DNA of 64,000 nucleotides from Serratia rubidaea (GTDB lineage Bacteria; Pseudomonadota; Gammaproteobacteria; Enterobacterales; Enterobacteriaceae): NCBI GenBank assembly GCA_901472405.1, contig LR590463.1, positions 744,001 to 808,000 of the forward strand, read 5' to 3'. Shown piece by piece: positions 1 to 10,435 of this stretch (position 1 is its first letter; each line of letters starts with the position of its first letter). The notes under the pieces were generated by a model. It saw only the letters and a program-made list of their open reading frames with translations, ran no database searches and was not told where the DNA came from. The position numbers and the translations under genes were made by a program.

Positions 1-2175
1 AATATCAAACAGGTTGAGCGCAAAGCTCACCAGATTGACGTCGTTGTCCTGCTCAGCGATGGCGTCGGCCAGCGCCTGCGCCTTGTCGCCGCCGTTGGAG
101 TGCATCTCCAGCAGGCGGTCGCGCCCCTGTTCCAGCTGGGCTTTCAGCTGGTCATGCTGCTGACGGCACTCGTGGATAAATTCATCCAGCCCGGCCTGCT
201 CGGTCGGTGCGGCCAGATAGCCGATCAGGCGCTCATAGCTGCTGTCGTAGATGGTGCGGCCGGTTGGGCAGGTGTGCTCAAAGGCGTCGAGCCCCTCATG
301 GAACCAGCGGCCCAGCACCGCCTGTGCGGTGTTTTCCAGATACGGCACCATGATCTGGATATCGTGCAGCTGACCGATGCGGTCCAGACGGCCGATGCGT
401 TGCTCCAGCAGATCCGGGTTGAACGGCAGGTCGAACATCACCAGCTGACTGGCGAACTGGAAGTTGCGCCCTTCGGAGCCGATTTCAGAACACAGCAGCA
501 CTTGGGCGCCATCCTCTTCGGAGGCGAAGTAGGCGGCTGCGCGGTCGCGCTCGATGATGCTCAGCCCTTCGTGGAATACCGCGGCGCGGATGGCTTCCCG
601 CTCGCGCAGCACCTGTTCCAGCTGCAGGGCGGTGGTCGCCTGGGCGCAGATCACCAGCACTTTTTCATGACGGTTGGCGATCAGGTAGTTCAGCAGCCAC
701 TCGACGCGCGGGTCGAAGTTCCACCAGGTGGCGTTTTCGCCCTCGAACTCCTGATAGATCTGCTCCGGATACAGCATGTCGCGCGCGCGCGCCTCCAGGC
801 TCTTTTTCGCCCCCATAATGCCGGACACCTTGATCGCCGTCTGATACTGATCGGGCAGCGGCAGCTTGATCTGGTGCAGGTTACGGTGCGGGAAGCCTTT
901 AACGCCCTGACGGGTGTTGCGGAACAGCACGCGGCTGGTGCCGTGGCGGTCCATCAGCATGGTGACCAACTCCTGGCGTGCGGCTTCGCTGTTTTCGCCG
1001 TCGCCATTGGCCGCTTGCAGCAGCGGTTCGATATCCTGTTCTTCGATCAGTTCACCCAGCAGGTTCAGCTTGTCGTTCGCCAGATGCTCACCGCTCAGCA
1101 GCAGGGTGACGGCATCGGCTACCGGCCGGTATTTTTGCTGCTCGGTGACGAACTCCTGATAGTCGTGGAAGCGGTTCGGATCCAACAGGCGCAGACGGGC
1201 GAAGTGGCTCTGCTGCCCCAGCTGTTCCGGCGTCGCCGTCAGCAGCAGCACGCCGGGGGTGTGTTCCGCCAGCTGTTCGATAACCTGGTATTCACGGCTC
1301 GGGGCGTCTTCGCTCCAGGCCAGGTGGTGGGCTTCATCGACCACCAGCAGATCCCACTGGGCGTCGGACAGCTCTTCCAGGCGCTGTTTGTTGCGGCGTA
1401 CAAAGTCCAGCGAGCAGATCACCAGCTGTTCGGTCTCGAACGGGTTGCTGCTGTCGAGCTTGGCTTCGGCATAGCGGCTGTCGTCGAACAGCGAGAAGTA
1501 CAGGTTGAAGCGGCGCATCATCTCCACCAGCCACTGATGCTGCAGCGTTTCCGGCACCACGATCAGCACGCGTTCGGCGCGGCCGGCCAGCAGCTGCTGG
1601 TGGATAATCATGCCGGCTTCGATGGTTTTGCCCAGGCCGACCTCATCCGCCAGCAATACGCGCGGCGCATGGCGCTGGCCGACTTCATAGGCGATATGCA
1701 GCTGGTGCGGGATCAGGCTGGCGCGCATGCCGCGCAGGCCGGCGAACGGCAGGCGATACTGTTCGCTGAGGTATTTGCGCGCGCGGAAGCGCAGCGCGAA
1801 ACGATCCATACGGTCGATCTGACCGGCAAACAGGCGGTCCTGCGGTTTGCTGAAGGTGAGTTTGCTGTCCAGCAGCACTTCGCGCATCGCCACGCCGCTT
1901 TCCTGCGTGTCCGTGCGGGTGCCGATATAGGTCAGCAGTCCGTTGTCCTCTTTCACTTCCTCTACCTGAAGCTGCCAGCCTTCATGGCTGGTGATGGTAT
2001 CGCCCGGGTTGAACATCACGCGGGTGATCGGGGAATCATTTCTGGCGTAGAGACGGTTTTCACCGGTGGCGGGGAAAAGCAGGGTGATCATGCGCGCATC
2101 CAGCGCCACGACGGTACCCAGACCTAATTCGCTTTCCGTATCGCTGATCCAGCGTTGACCAAGAGTAAAAGGCAT
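1..2175 (-). CDS. rapA: RNA polymerase-associated ATPase RapA (C-terminus outside window)
   Basis: This SWI/SNF-family ATPase binds core RNA polymerase and promotes its recycling after transcription. The start ATG at 2173-2175 gives MPFTLGQRW, the family N-terminus. The frame stays open for 725 codons to the left edge; the E. coli protein has 968 residues, so about a quarter is missing. The Walker A segment DEVGLGKTI lies near residue 176 and the DEAH box near residue 278, both at the expected positions. The last residues read towards the edge ([10 protein letters not shown]) also match the family. No frameshift is seen. The gene is transcribed away from polB. A long open frame on the opposite strand is only a GC-rich shadow. 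Confidence 0.96.
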   Translation of the reverse strand, partial: MPFTLGQRWISDTESELGLGTVVALDARMITLLFPATGENRLYARNDSPITRVMFNPGDTITSHEGWQLQVEEVKEDNGLLTYIGTRTDTQESGVAMREVLLDSKLTFSKPQDRLFAGQIDRMDRFALRFRARKYLSEQYRLPFAGLRGMRASLIPHQLHIAYEVGQRHAPRVLLADEVGLGKTIEAGMIIHQQLLAGRAERVLIVVPETLQHQWLVEMMRRFNLYFSLFDDSRYAEAKLDSSNPFETEQLVICSLDFVRRNKQRLEELSDAQWDLLVVDEAHHLAWSEDAPSREYQVIEQLAEHTPGVLLLTATPEQLGQQSHFARLRLLDPNRFHDYQEFVTEQQKYRPVADAVTLLLSGEHLANDKLNLLGELIEEQDIEPLLQAANGDGENSEAARQELVTMLMDRHGTSRVLFRNTRQGVKGFPHRNLHQIKLPLPDQYQTAIKVSGIMGAKKSLEARARDMLYPEQIYQEFEGENATWWNFDPRVEWLLNYLIANRHEKVLVICAQATTALQLEQVLREREAIRAAVFHEGLSIIERDRAAAYFASEEDGAQVLLCSEIGSEGRNFQFASQLVMFDLPFNPDLLEQRIGRLDRIGQLHDIQIMVPYLENTAQAVLGRWFHEGLDAFEHTCPTGRTIYDSSYERLIGYLAAPTEQAGLDEFIHECRQQHDQLKAQLEQGRDRLLEMHSNGGDKAQALADAIAEQDNDVNLVSFALNLFDI

Positions 2176-2442
2176 ATATTATCGGCTCGATTCTTTTAAG
2201 TAAGTCTTCTCGCTGCGGCGCAGCGCCTGTTCATACCCGTTTATTCTGATTGGGCGGGCAATAGCTGTTCACTCCATGCGGACGTCGCAAGACGGCATGG
2301 CCAGTGGTTAAGAATTTGGGAAGGGCGCTATGGTAATGGAAGGCGGCGCGTTCGTCACCTGCAAAACCGGAGGAATTTTCGCTTCCCGCATTCTGTCCTA
2401 ACACGCCCGTTTAATAGGGTTTCTTCTCGCTCCGTCGTCGCG

Positions 2443-4798
2443 TCAGAACAATCCAAGCTGCCCGGTGATCAGGGTGGTGAAATCATCGTGCAGGAATGGA
2501 AGTATAGCGTCTGCCACCGGTTGCAGCTGGCGCTCCAGGTAATGCTGGTAGTCGAGCGGTGAACTTTGCGTTTCCAGCGGCTCCGGCCCGGCCAGGGTGA
2601 TCACATAGCTGATCCAGCCGCCGTTTTGGTACTGCAGCGGGCGACCCTGCTGGCGGTTATAGTCGTCGGCGATGCGCGCCGCCCGGACGTGCGGCGGCAC
2701 GTTGCGCTGATAGTCGTCCAGTTTGCGGCGCAGGCGTTTGCGGTACACCAGCTGGTCGTCGAAGGCGCCGGCCAGCGTTTTGGCGACGTAGTCGCGCACG
2801 AACGCCTGATACGGCTGACGCAGGAAAATGCGCTGATACAGCTGCTGCTGGAACTGCTGCGCCCAGCGGCGTCCAGTCGGTGCGCACCGTTTCCAGCCCT
2901 TTATACACCCATCTGCGGCTCGGCGCCGGGCCTGGCGATCAGGCCGGCATAGCGTTTTTACTGCCCTGTTCCGCGCCGCGGATGGTGGGCATCAGAAAGC
3001 GGCTGTAGTGGGTTTCAAACTCCAGCTCCAGCGCGCTGGTCAGCTGATACTGCTGCTGCAGATGCTGCTGCCACCACTGATTGACGTATTGCACCAGCTC
3101 GCGGCCGATCTGCGTCGCCTGCTGCTCGTCATGCGCCTGTTTCAGCCAGACGAAGGTGGAGTCGGTATCGCCGTAAATCACCTGATAGCCGCGGGCTTCG
3201 ATGAGCGATCGGGTTTGCCGCATGATCTCATGGCCGCGCAGAGTGATCGACGACGCCAGCCGCGGATCGAAGAAGCGGCAGCCGCTGGCGCCGAGCACGC
3301 CGTAGAAGGCGTTCATAATGATTTTCAGCGCCTGCGACAGCGGCTTGTTGTTATGCAGCTTCGCCTGTTCGCGCCCCTGCCAGATCTGGCTGACGATCGC
3401 CGGCAGGCTGTGTTTGCTGCGCGAGAAGCGCGCGTTGCGGAAGCCGGGCACCGAATCGGCATCGTCCGGGTGCAGCATGCCTTCCACCAGGCCGACCGGA
3501 TCGATCAGGAAAGTCCGGATGATCGAGGGGTACAGACTTTTGTAATCCAGCACCAGCACCGAGTCATACAGGCCGGGCTGCGAGTCCATCACAAAGCCGC
3601 CGGGGCTGTGTTCTTCCGGCAGTTCGCCGAGGTTGGGCGCCACGTAGCCCTGGCGATGCATGCGCGGCATATACAGGTGGCTGAAGGCCGCCACCGAGCC
3701 GCCGCTGCGGTCCGCCGCCAGCCCGGTGACGGTGGCGCGCTCGAGCAAAAAGGGCAGCAGCTCGGTGGCGGCGAAAATCCGCGTCACCAGCTCGCAGTCT
3801 TTCAGGTTATAGCGCGCCAGCGCCGGCTTGTCCTCGGCAAACTGCCGGTCGATTTCCGCCATGCGTTGGTAGGGATTATCGATGGATTTGCCTTCCCCCA
3901 GCAGGGTCTGCGAGACATATTCCAGACTGAAGGAGGGGAAGTTCCAGGTGGCGGACTTCAGCGCCTCAATCCCGTCGATAATCAGCCGGCCGGCGGCGGA
4001 GCAAAAGAAGTGGTTCTGCTTAAAGCCGTGTTCGCGCCACTCCAGCGGGCTGCCGCCGCGGCCGAAGCGCAGCGGGATCTGGTAGCGTTCGGCGTGTTTT
4101 TGCAGCACGCGCAGATCAAACTGGATCAGGTTCCAGCCGATAATGGCATCCGGGTCGTGGCGCTCCAGCCACTGGTTCAGGCGCTCCAGCAGCTGCGGCC
4201 GGCTGGTGCAGTACTCCAGCGCGAAATCCAGCGGTTCGTCACCGCCGTTGGCCGGGCCGAGCATATACACCTGCCGCTGGCCGCAGCCCTCCAGCGCGAT
4301 GGAATACAGCTCGCCGTGGGCGGTGGTCTCAATATCCAGCGACGCCAGTTTCAGCTGCGGACGGTAGTCCGGCGCCGGCTTCATCTGGCCGTCAAGCCAG
4401 ACGCCGTCGCCGCCGGGCCGCCCGCTGAACCAGACTGGCGCGGTGATAAAGCGCTCCATCAGATAGCGCTCCGGCGGACGGATATCGGCCTCATAGACGC
4501 TGACGCCGCCCTCCCTGAGCATTTTTTCCAGCTTGATCAGCTGACGATGCTGGCGGCAATACAGCCCCAGCACCGGCCGTGCGTGGAAATCCTGTAGCGG
4601 CAACGCTTTCAGTTCCCACAGCCGTTCGCCGCGCAGCAGCAGCTCCGCCCGCTGGCGCTGCTCGGCGGGAATAAACGCCACCGAGGTCTGCGGCGGCAGA
4701 CGCAGCCGTTGCGGGCCGCGATCCGTCGCCAGCCAGAATTCGACTTCGGTGCCGGCCGGCGTATCGCGCCAGTGGCGGGTGAGCAGGAAACCCTGCAT
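2443..4798 (-). CDS. polB: DNA polymerase II (three frameshifts as read)
   Basis: This family B, SOS-induced DNA polymerase has 3'-5' exonuclease activity and acts in replication restart and translesion synthesis. The exonuclease motif DIET (near residue 155), the polymerase motif SLYPSII and the catalytic YGDTDS are all visible, and the C-terminus TGQLGLF is the family ending. Three single-base errors break the frame near the 3' end: one A lost in the T5 run at 2955-2959 (minus-strand GSKK), one G gained at 2908-2910, and one G gained at 2862-2864. Correcting them gives 784 residues, against 783 in E. coli. The start at 4798 is chosen by homology ([10 protein letters not shown]). An upstream in-frame ATG at 4858 would add 20 residues, and neither start has a good ribosome binding site. 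A LexA-like box lies upstream. Confidence 0.93.
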
Positions 4799-4900
4799 CG
4801 GGGATGCGGCGTTATCGTTCAAGGTGGTATTTATCTGCGTAGCCGAATAGGAAGGCATCGGGCGGGCTGCGCCGATGCGGTGTCAGAACCCAAGTATAAC

Positions 4901-4916
4901 ATGGTTTTTTATACAG
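4901..4916 (-). promoter_or_regulatory. LexA box (SOS operator) of polB, one mismatch
   Basis: The minus strand reads CTGTATAAAAAACCAT. This is the CTG-N10-CAG LexA consensus with CAT in place of CAG, and the AT-rich centre is typical. It lies between polB and the divergent yabI. polB (dinA) is LexA-repressed in E. coli, so the position supports the call. No LexA binding has been shown here. Confidence 0.6.
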
Positions 4917-5032
4917 TATTGTGTCCTGTACCGTTGCGCTGCCAAAAACGCATACAATTCAGGAGTTGACTCACTCTGGCCCTCACCGGACAATCCCTCG
5001 CCCAGGCGCTTTAGACAATAAACAGAGGTTTG

Positions 5033-5799
5033 ATGGAAGCCTATTTACAACATTTGATCGCTCAATCATTGGCTTTCACTCTGATGGTCATTTTTTTGGT
5101 GACCTTTCTGGAATCGCTGGCGCTGGTAGGGCTGTTGCTGCCGGGCACCGTGATGATGGCCAGCGTCGGCGCCCTGATCGGCAGCGGCCAGGTTGACCTG
5201 TATCTGGCCTGGGCGGCCGGTGGCATCGGCTGTTTCCTCGGCGACTGGATTTCATATTTTATCGGCCGGGCGTTTAAAGGGCCGTTGCACCGCTGGTCAT
5301 TCCTGAAAAAGCATAAGGCGATGCTCGATCGCACCGAGCATGCGCTGCATCAGCACAGCATGTTTACCGTGCTGCTGGGGCGCTTCGTCGGGCCGACGCG
5401 GCCGCTGGTGCCGATGGTGGCCGGCATGCTTGATTTACCGCCGTTCAAGTTCGCGTTGCCGAATATTATCGGCTGCATCACCTGGCCGCCGGTCTATTTC
5501 TTTCCCGGCATTCTGGCGGGGGTGGCGATTGATATTCCGTCCTCGCAGGGCAGCGCGCTGTTTAAATGGCTGCTGTTCGGGTCGATTGTCCTGCTGTGGC
5601 TGGCCGGCTGGCTCAGTTGGCGCTGGTGGCGGGAGAAGAAGCGCGGCAGCGACCGCTGAGCCGCTGGCTGACGCCGCTGCGGCTGCGCGTTGTCTGCGTG
5701 CTCGGCTGGATGGCCGCCGTTGGCTGCGGTTACCTGATGAGCCAGCAGCCGCTGATGCCGGTATACCGTCATCTGCTGTGGCAGGTGCTGGCCGGGTGA
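5033..5799 (+). CDS. yabI: DedA family inner-membrane protein YabI (frameshift as read)
   Basis: YabI belongs to the DedA/SNARE-associated family of polytopic inner-membrane proteins, which are linked to envelope homeostasis and lipid carrier transport. Recognisable family segments are FLESLALVGLLLPGT near the N-terminus, GDWISYFIGR, and GRFVGPTRPLVPMVAGML. As read, the frame stops at 5657-5659 after 208 codons. The expected C-terminal helix continues in the next frame (LSRWLTPL to MPVYRHLLWQVLAG) and ends at 5799. One C is therefore missing at about 5655-5658, and the restored protein is about 255 residues, as in E. coli (254). The start ATG at 5033 follows AGAGG at 5024-5028. A TTG just before it (5030) is less likely. 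In E. coli the araDABC genes lie between polB and yabI; they are absent here. Confidence 0.92.
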
Positions 5800-5805
5800 T
5801 CGGGA

Positions 5806-5825
5806 GGGGCGGCGCTGGCCGCCCC
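5806..5825. terminator. GC-rich hairpin between convergent yabI and ilvN
   Basis: GGGGCGGC and GCCGCCCC flank a four-base loop, immediately after the yabI stop and before the ilvN stop. Neither strand has a T-run, so a role as a bidirectional terminator is only suggested by position. Confidence 0.35.
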
Positions 5826-5831
5826 GCACGG

Positions 5832-6126
5832 TTATTGGAAAAACGCTTCCAACTGTTCAAAGACCGGCAGGTCTTCGCTGTGGCGCTTCACCTGCAGCAC
5901 ATCTTCCAACTTTTCCACCTGGCTTATCATCTGCACCAGCCGCTGGTCATCGGCCACCCAGCAGCCAGATGCGGCTCTGCTTGCCGTCTTTCAGCGGCAT
6001 ACACAAAATCCCTTCCACGTTAAACGCGCGGCGGGCGAACAGGCCGCAGACGTGCGACATTACGCCGGGGTGGTTGCGAACCGCCAGTTCGAGAATGACC
6101 TGTGATTTCTGTTGAGCGTGTAGCAT
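5832..6126 (-). CDS. ilvN: Acetohydroxyacid synthase I small (regulatory) subunit (frameshift as read)
   Basis: IlvN is the valine-binding ACT-domain subunit that activates and feedback-regulates IlvB. The translation contains [20 protein letters not shown] and VEGIL, typical of IlvN. After IWLL the frame breaks because of one extra C (plus strand) in the CCC at 5957-5959. Beyond it the family sequence resumes ([12 protein letters not shown]) and ends in FFQ at 5832-5834. The restored protein is about 97 residues, against 96 in E. coli. The start at 6124-6126 lies three bases after the ilvB stop, so the two subunits are translationally linked. The small size distinguishes it from IlvH, which is encoded at 27465. 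Confidence 0.92.
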
Positions 6127-6129
6127 GGC

Positions 6130-7823
6130 TTATTCTCCAATCATATCGATGTTGGCGGCGCCGGCGGCACCATCGGGAATACTTTTTCGTTGGTATCGAT
6201 CAGCGCGTGGATCAGGCAGGGGCCGGGACGCGCAATGGCCTCCGCCAGCGCGGCCTGCGGATCGGCGGCGGCGTTCAGATCGCAGGTATCCAGCCCGAAG
6301 CCGGCGGCGATGGTCAGGAAATCGGTACGCTGCGGATAGGCGGCGGCAAAGATGCGCTGCTGATAAAACAGGGTCTGCTGCTGGTGCACCAGCCCCAGCG
6401 CCTGATTGTTCATCAGAATGATTTTGACGTCCAGATTATGCTCGGCCGCGGTGGCCATCTCCCTGAATGTTCATCATCAGGCCTGCCGTCGCCGGAAAAA
6501 CACAGCACCTTGCGCTGCGGCTCGGCCAGCGCCGCGCCGATCGCCGCCGGCAGGCCGAAGCCCATGGTGCCGAGGCCGCCGGAGGTTTGCCACTGGCGCG
6601 GACGGCGCAGCGGGTAGGCCTGCGCCACCCACATCTGATGCTGGCCGACGTCGGTGGTGACAATGGCGTTTTCATCCACGCAGCGCGCGGCGGCCAGCAC
6701 CAGCCCGTAATGGCTGAGCGGATCGTCGGCGTGTGGCATGCTGAACGGGAACTCGCGCTTGAGGTCGTTGACGGTGTTCAGCCAGGCGCTGCGCGGTTGG
6801 GCGTCGATCTGCGGCAGCAGCTGCTGCAGAACCTGTCCGACGTCGCCGTGGATCGCCACCTGCGGCTGCTTCACCTTGCCCAGCTCCGCCCGGTCGATAT
6901 CCACGTGAATGATTTTGGCGTTCGGGCAGAACTGCTCGGTCTTGCCGATGGCGCGGTCGTCAAAGCGCGCGCCCAGCACCACCAGCAGGTCGGCTTCCTG
7001 CAGAATAAAGTTGGTGCTGCGTGCGGCGTGCATGCCCAGCATACCCAGCGATAACGGATGGTCGACCGGCATGGCGCCCAGCGCCATCAGCGTCATGGTG
7101 GTCGGCAGATTGGCGCGTTCGGCCAGCTGCAGTGCGGCGCGGTGCGCGTCGGCGCAGATGATGCCGCCGCCCAGATAGAGCACCGGCCGCTGGGCCTGAT
7201 TGATCATCGCCGCCGCCTGGGCGACGTCGGTGGGGCTGAACGCCGGCGCGGCGTCCGGCTGCGCTATCGGGCGGCAGCCGATCCAGCTCAATCTCGGCGG
7301 TTTGGATATCCTTCGGCACGTCGATCCATACCGGGCCGGGCGGCCGGACTCGGCGATGCGGAACGCATCGTGGATCACCTGCGGCAGCTCGCTGATATCG
7401 CGCACCAGATGGTTTGTGCTTGGTGATTGGGATCGACATGCCGTAGGTGTCTACTTCCTGAAAGGCGTCGGTGCCGATCATCGAGGAGGGCACCTGACCG
7501 GTGATGCACACCAGCGGAATGGAGTCGAGCTTGGCGTCGGCGATGGCGGTGACCAGGTTGGTGGCGCCCGGCCGCTGGAGGCGATGCATACCGCCGCCTT
7601 ACCGGTAGCGCGCGCCATGCCCTGCGCCATAAAGCCGGCGCCCTGCTCGTGGCGCGCCAGCACGTGGCGGATGGTGGTGCTCTGGCTCAGCGCGTCATAC
7701 AGTGGCAGCGCGCGCCGCGGGAATGCCGGCGACGGTGGTGATGCCCTGGCGTTCCAGCAGATGAACGATCAGCTGCGCGCCGGTAAAGCGTGTGCCTGCG
7801 TGAGGCGTGCCCGTAATTGCCAT
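6130..7823 (-). CDS. ilvB: Acetohydroxyacid synthase I large subunit (about nine indels as read)
   Basis: IlvB is a TPP- and FAD-dependent enzyme that joins pyruvate to pyruvate or 2-ketobutyrate, the first common step to valine, leucine and isoleucine. Pieces of one IlvB protein appear in successive frames: [79 protein letters not shown] and the TPP-binding GDG. Single-base changes that restore one frame lie at 7710-7721 (two G lost), 7570-7571 (one lost), 7413-7415 (A gained), 7335-7337 (lost), 7269-7271 (gained), 6482-6483 (gained), 6461-6463 (gained) and 6161-6162 (lost). Almost all are in homopolymers. The restored protein is about 565 residues and ends IDMIGE. Start and stop are intact. 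Either the read quality is poor here or the gene is decaying; see findings. Confidence 0.9.
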
Positions 7824-7870
7824 GTTCCTGTCCTTTCTCAAGGCCGGTGAGCTTTGGCGGGCAGGGCACT

Positions 7871-7909
7871 AAAACAAGAAACCCCGCCCGGTTTGCGCCG
7901 GCGGGGTTT
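7871..7909 (-). terminator. Attenuator terminator between ivbL and ilvB
   Basis: On the minus strand AAACCCCGCC pairs with GGCGGGGTTT and is followed by CTTGTTTT. It sits just after the ivbL leader peptide and about 50 bases before ilvB, the layout of the E. coli ilvB attenuator. Ribosome stalling at the valine/leucine codons of the leader would favour an antiterminator. Confidence 0.85.
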
Positions 7910-7934
7910 GGGAATCGATGCGTTGATTCGGACC

Positions 7935-8034
7935 CTACCGGCGCATTGCCGACGACCACCACCACACGCACGACGACCACCGCGGCTGGTAGCGCGGTAA
8001 CTAGTAGGGTCGAAGTCAGCGAGGATGCGATCAC
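7935..8034 (-). CDS. ivbL: ilvBN operon leader peptide IvbL (stop masked by one extra base)
   Basis: The translation from GTG at 8032-8034 contains VVVVRVVVVVGNAP, identical to the C-terminal half of the E. coli ivbL leader. From this GTG to the final proline is 32 residues, exactly the E. coli length. AAGG six bases upstream is a fitting ribosome binding site. Leu codons near the N-terminus are mostly CTA. The expected TAG at 7935-7937 is out of frame by one G gained at 7938-7939, so as read the frame runs on into the attenuator. An in-frame ATG at 8047-8049 is a possible but less likely start. The peptide's job is attenuation control of ilvBN by charged tRNA-Val and tRNA-Leu. Confidence 0.88.
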
Positions 8035-8071
8035 AGGGAACCTTATCATCAGTAAAAAAATTCAGGATTTT

Positions 8072-8100
8072 ATAAAAGCACAGGTGCGAAATTCGCACAA
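8072..8100 (-). promoter_or_regulatory. Probable ivbL-ilvBN promoter with a 15-base palindrome
   Basis: On the minus strand TTGTGC (8095-8100) is followed by a 17-base spacer and TTTTAT (8072-8077), a weak sigma70-like promoter. The palindrome GTGCGAAATTCGCAC (8084-8098) overlaps the spacer and could be an operator. It fits the CRP consensus only partly, and I assign no regulator. Confidence 0.4.
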
Positions 8101-8136
8101 CCGCTTTATTGCCGCAGCATAAAAACGCGCGATAGA

Positions 8137-8841
8137 TCACGCTTTTCCGCGGATGCCCAGCACGCGGGCCTCGGGGGCGCTGCCGTCCAGCAGCGGCTGC
8201 GTCGGGCCGTCATAATAGATGCGGCCGTTCACCACCAGCAGCGTGCGCGGGGCGATGCGCGCGGCGTCGTCCAGATTGTGCGACACCATCAGCAGCGTCA
8301 GCGCACGCTGCCGGCACACCGTATCCAGCAGCTGCAGCATCTCGCCGCGCAGCGCCGGGTCGAGCGCCGAAAAAGGCTCGTCCAGCAGCAGAATCGGCCG
8401 CTGGCGGATCAGGCAGCGAGCCAGCGCCGCGCGCTGACGCTGGCCGCCGGACAGCTGCGACGGCAGGCGCGGCAGGTGTTCCGTCAGGCCGACCTGTTCG
8501 GCGATCTGCGCCAACTGCTGTTTTTGTCGGGCGTTCAGTCTGAGGCCGGGATCCAGCCCCAGCCCGATGTTTTGCTCCACCGTCAGGTGGGCAAACAGAT
8601 TGTTTTCCTGAAACAGCATCGACACCGGCCGCTGCGCCGGCGGCGTGCGGGTATGATCGGCGCCGTCAAGGCGCAGTCCGCCGCTGTCCGCGGCGAGAAA
8701 GCCGGCGATCAGGCTGAGCAGGGTGCTTTTCCCCGCGCCGCTCGGCCCGAGCACCGCCACGCGTTCGCCCGGACGGATGCGCAGGTCAAAGCGCATCGGC
8801 AGGTGTTCATACAGGTAGGTCAGTTGGTCAAGTTCTATCAT
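8137..8841 (-). CDS. thiQ: Thiamin/TPP ABC transporter ATP-binding protein
   Basis: ThiQ hydrolyses ATP to power uptake of thiamin and thiamin phosphates through ThiP. Walker A is GPSGAGKST at residues 32-40, the ABC signature LSGGQRQR lies near residue 130, and Walker B is ILLLDEP. The protein is 234 residues, the usual length. The start ATG at 8839-8841 ([18 protein letters not shown]) was chosen over a start 21 bases upstream because it aligns with the E. coli N-terminus. It overlaps the end of thiP by 14 bases, as expected for a coupled thiBPQ operon. Confidence 0.95.
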   Translation of the reverse strand: MIELDQLTYLYEHLPMRFDLRIRPGERVAVLGPSGAGKSTLLSLIAGFLAADSGGLRLDGADHTRTPPAQRPVSMLFQENNLFAHLTVEQNIGLGLDPGLRLNARQKQQLAQIAEQVGLTEHLPRLPSQLSGGQRQRAALARCLIRQRPILLLDEPFSALDPALRGEMLQLLDTVCRQRALTLLMVSHNLDDAARIAPRTLLVVNGRIYYDGPTQPLLDGSAPEARVLGIRGKA

Positions 8842-10435
8842 CGCGGCCCGGTAAGCGTTCAATCAGGGTGAAAAGCAGGAAGCACAACAATAACAGTAAC
8901 AGGGCGGTAACCGCGCCGTCATTGCTGCGATAGGCGCCGATCTGCTGGTACAGATAGAACGGCAGGGTGCGGAACTGTTCGTTGCCGAACAGCGCCACCA
9001 CGCCGAAATCGCCGATTGACAGCACGCAGGCGAAGGCCAGCGCCTGCGCCAGCGGACGACGCAGGGCGCGCAGTTCGATCCAGCGCAGCCGCCGCCAACC
9101 CTGCATGCCCAGCGACAGGCACAGCGGGTTATAGCGTTCCGCCACGTCGCGCATCGGGTTCTCCAATACTTTCAGCGCATAGGGCACCGCCATCAGCGCA
9201 TTGGTCAGGATCACCAGCGCATAGGGCGATTGCGGCAGCCCGACGGTGTCATTGAGCAGCAGGAAGAAGCCGGTGGCCAGCACGATGCCGGGCATCGCCA
9301 GAATCAGCATGCCGCTCAGCTCCAGCGCCTGGCCGCGGCGTGGCTGCTGGCGCAGCTTCAGCTCGCGGCTGCTCCACAGCAGCATCATGGTCAGCAGCAG
9401 GCACAGCAGGCCGGCGCCGACGGCGATACGTAAGGAGGTGAACAGCGCCTGCCACAGCGCCGGCTGCTGCAGAACGCTGGCGAGCGCCTGATTGGCGCCG
9501 TCGACCACCACCGCCAGCAGCGGCGGCAGCAGCAGCAGCAGGGCGGCGGCGATCAGCAGCGCGTCGGTCAGACGGCGGCGGCGGCTGTCCTCCGGGTTGC
9601 GCCAGCGCAGCGCCTGCGTCGCGCCCACCGGCAGCGCCTGGCTGAGCCGCTGGCTGAGCATCACCAGCCCCAGGCAGCAGACCAGCTGGATCAGCGCCAG
9701 CAGCGCGGCGTGGCTGAGATCGTAGTCATAGCTCAGCGCCTGATAGATGGCCAGCTCGATGGTGGTGGCCTGCGGTCCGCCGCCCAGCGAGAGTACGGTG
9801 GCGAAGCTGGCGAAGCAGAGCATAAAGATCAGCGCGCCGCTCGGCAGGATCTGGCGGCGCAGCGCCGGCCATTCGACAAAGCGGAACTGCTGCCAGCCAT
9901 TCATGCCCAGCTGTGCGGCAAGCTGGCGCTGCTCGACCGGCACGTTTTCCAATGCCTGCAGCAGCAGGCGGGTCGCCAGCGGCAGGTTGAAGAACATATG
10001 CGCCAGCAGGATCCCCTGCAGGCCGTAAGGTGAGAACTGGTAGTCGACTCCCAGCCAGGCGCACAGCGCCGCCAGCCAGCCCTGCCGGCCGTAGACGCTG
10101 AGCAGGCCGAACACCGCCACCAGCACCGGCAGCACCAGCGTCATGGCGCACAGCCGCAGCAGGAGCGCGCGGCCGGGAAAGCGCCGGCGGTACAGCGCCC
10201 GCGCCAGCAGGATGGCGGGCAGCACCGAGATCAGCGCCGACAGCAGCGCCTGCCAGAAGGTGAAGCGCACCACGTGCCACAGGTAGTCGTCCTGCCACAG
10301 CGACAGGGCGTCGCTGTGCGGCGCGTGGCGCAGCAGCGAACCGAAGGCCAGCGCGGCCACCAGCAGAATCAGGCCGGCGGCCAACAGGCCGGGCCACAGC
10401 CAGTGGGGGATTAACGGCTGACGGCGCTTTGCCAT
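8828..10435 (-). CDS. thiP: Thiamin/TPP ABC transporter permease
   Basis: ThiP is the fused two-domain permease of the thiamin transporter in the inner membrane. It has 535 residues, starts [16 protein letters not shown], and contains about twelve hydrophobic helices and two EAA-type loops (near [20 protein letters not shown] and [20 protein letters not shown]). Both ends match the E. coli protein. It overlaps thiB by 25 bases and thiQ by 14, so all three are translated together under the upstream TPP riboswitch. No frame damage is seen. Confidence 0.95.
   Translation of the reverse strand: MAKRRQPLIPHWLWPGLLAAGLILLVAALAFGSLLRHAPHSDALSLWQDDYLWHVVRFTFWQALLSALISVLPAILLARALYRRRFPGRALLLRLCAMTLVLPVLVAVFGLLSVYGRQGWLAALCAWLGVDYQFSPYGLQGILLAHMFFNLPLATRLLLQALENVPVEQRQLAAQLGMNGWQQFRFVEWPALRRQILPSGALIFMLCFASFATVLSLGGGPQATTIELAIYQALSYDYDLSHAALLALIQLVCCLGLVMLSQRLSQALPVGATQALRWRNPEDSRRRRLTDALLIAAALLLLLPPLLAVVVDGANQALASVLQQPALWQALFTSLRIAVGAGLLCLLLTMMLLWSSRELKLRQQPRRGQALELSGMLILAMPGIVLATGFFLLLNDTVGLPQSPYALVILTNALMAVPYALKVLENPMRDVAERYNPLCLSLGMQGWRRLRWIELRALRRPLAQALAFACVLSIGDFGVVALFGNEQFRTLPFYLYQQIGAYRSNDGAVTALLLLLLCFLLFTLIERLPGRDDRT

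Noticed and set aside
100-2127. A 675-codon open frame on the plus strand
   Set aside because: It is exactly antisense to the in-frame, well-conserved rapA and has no family resemblance. GC-rich codon bias produces such mirror frames all over the window (also 3008-4597, 26107-27393, 31109-32662, 41020-42675, 48951-50537 and 62196-63599).
8084-8098. Palindrome as a CRP site
   Set aside because: The centre is odd (one base) and the half-sites do not match TGTGA/TCACA, so no regulator was assigned.
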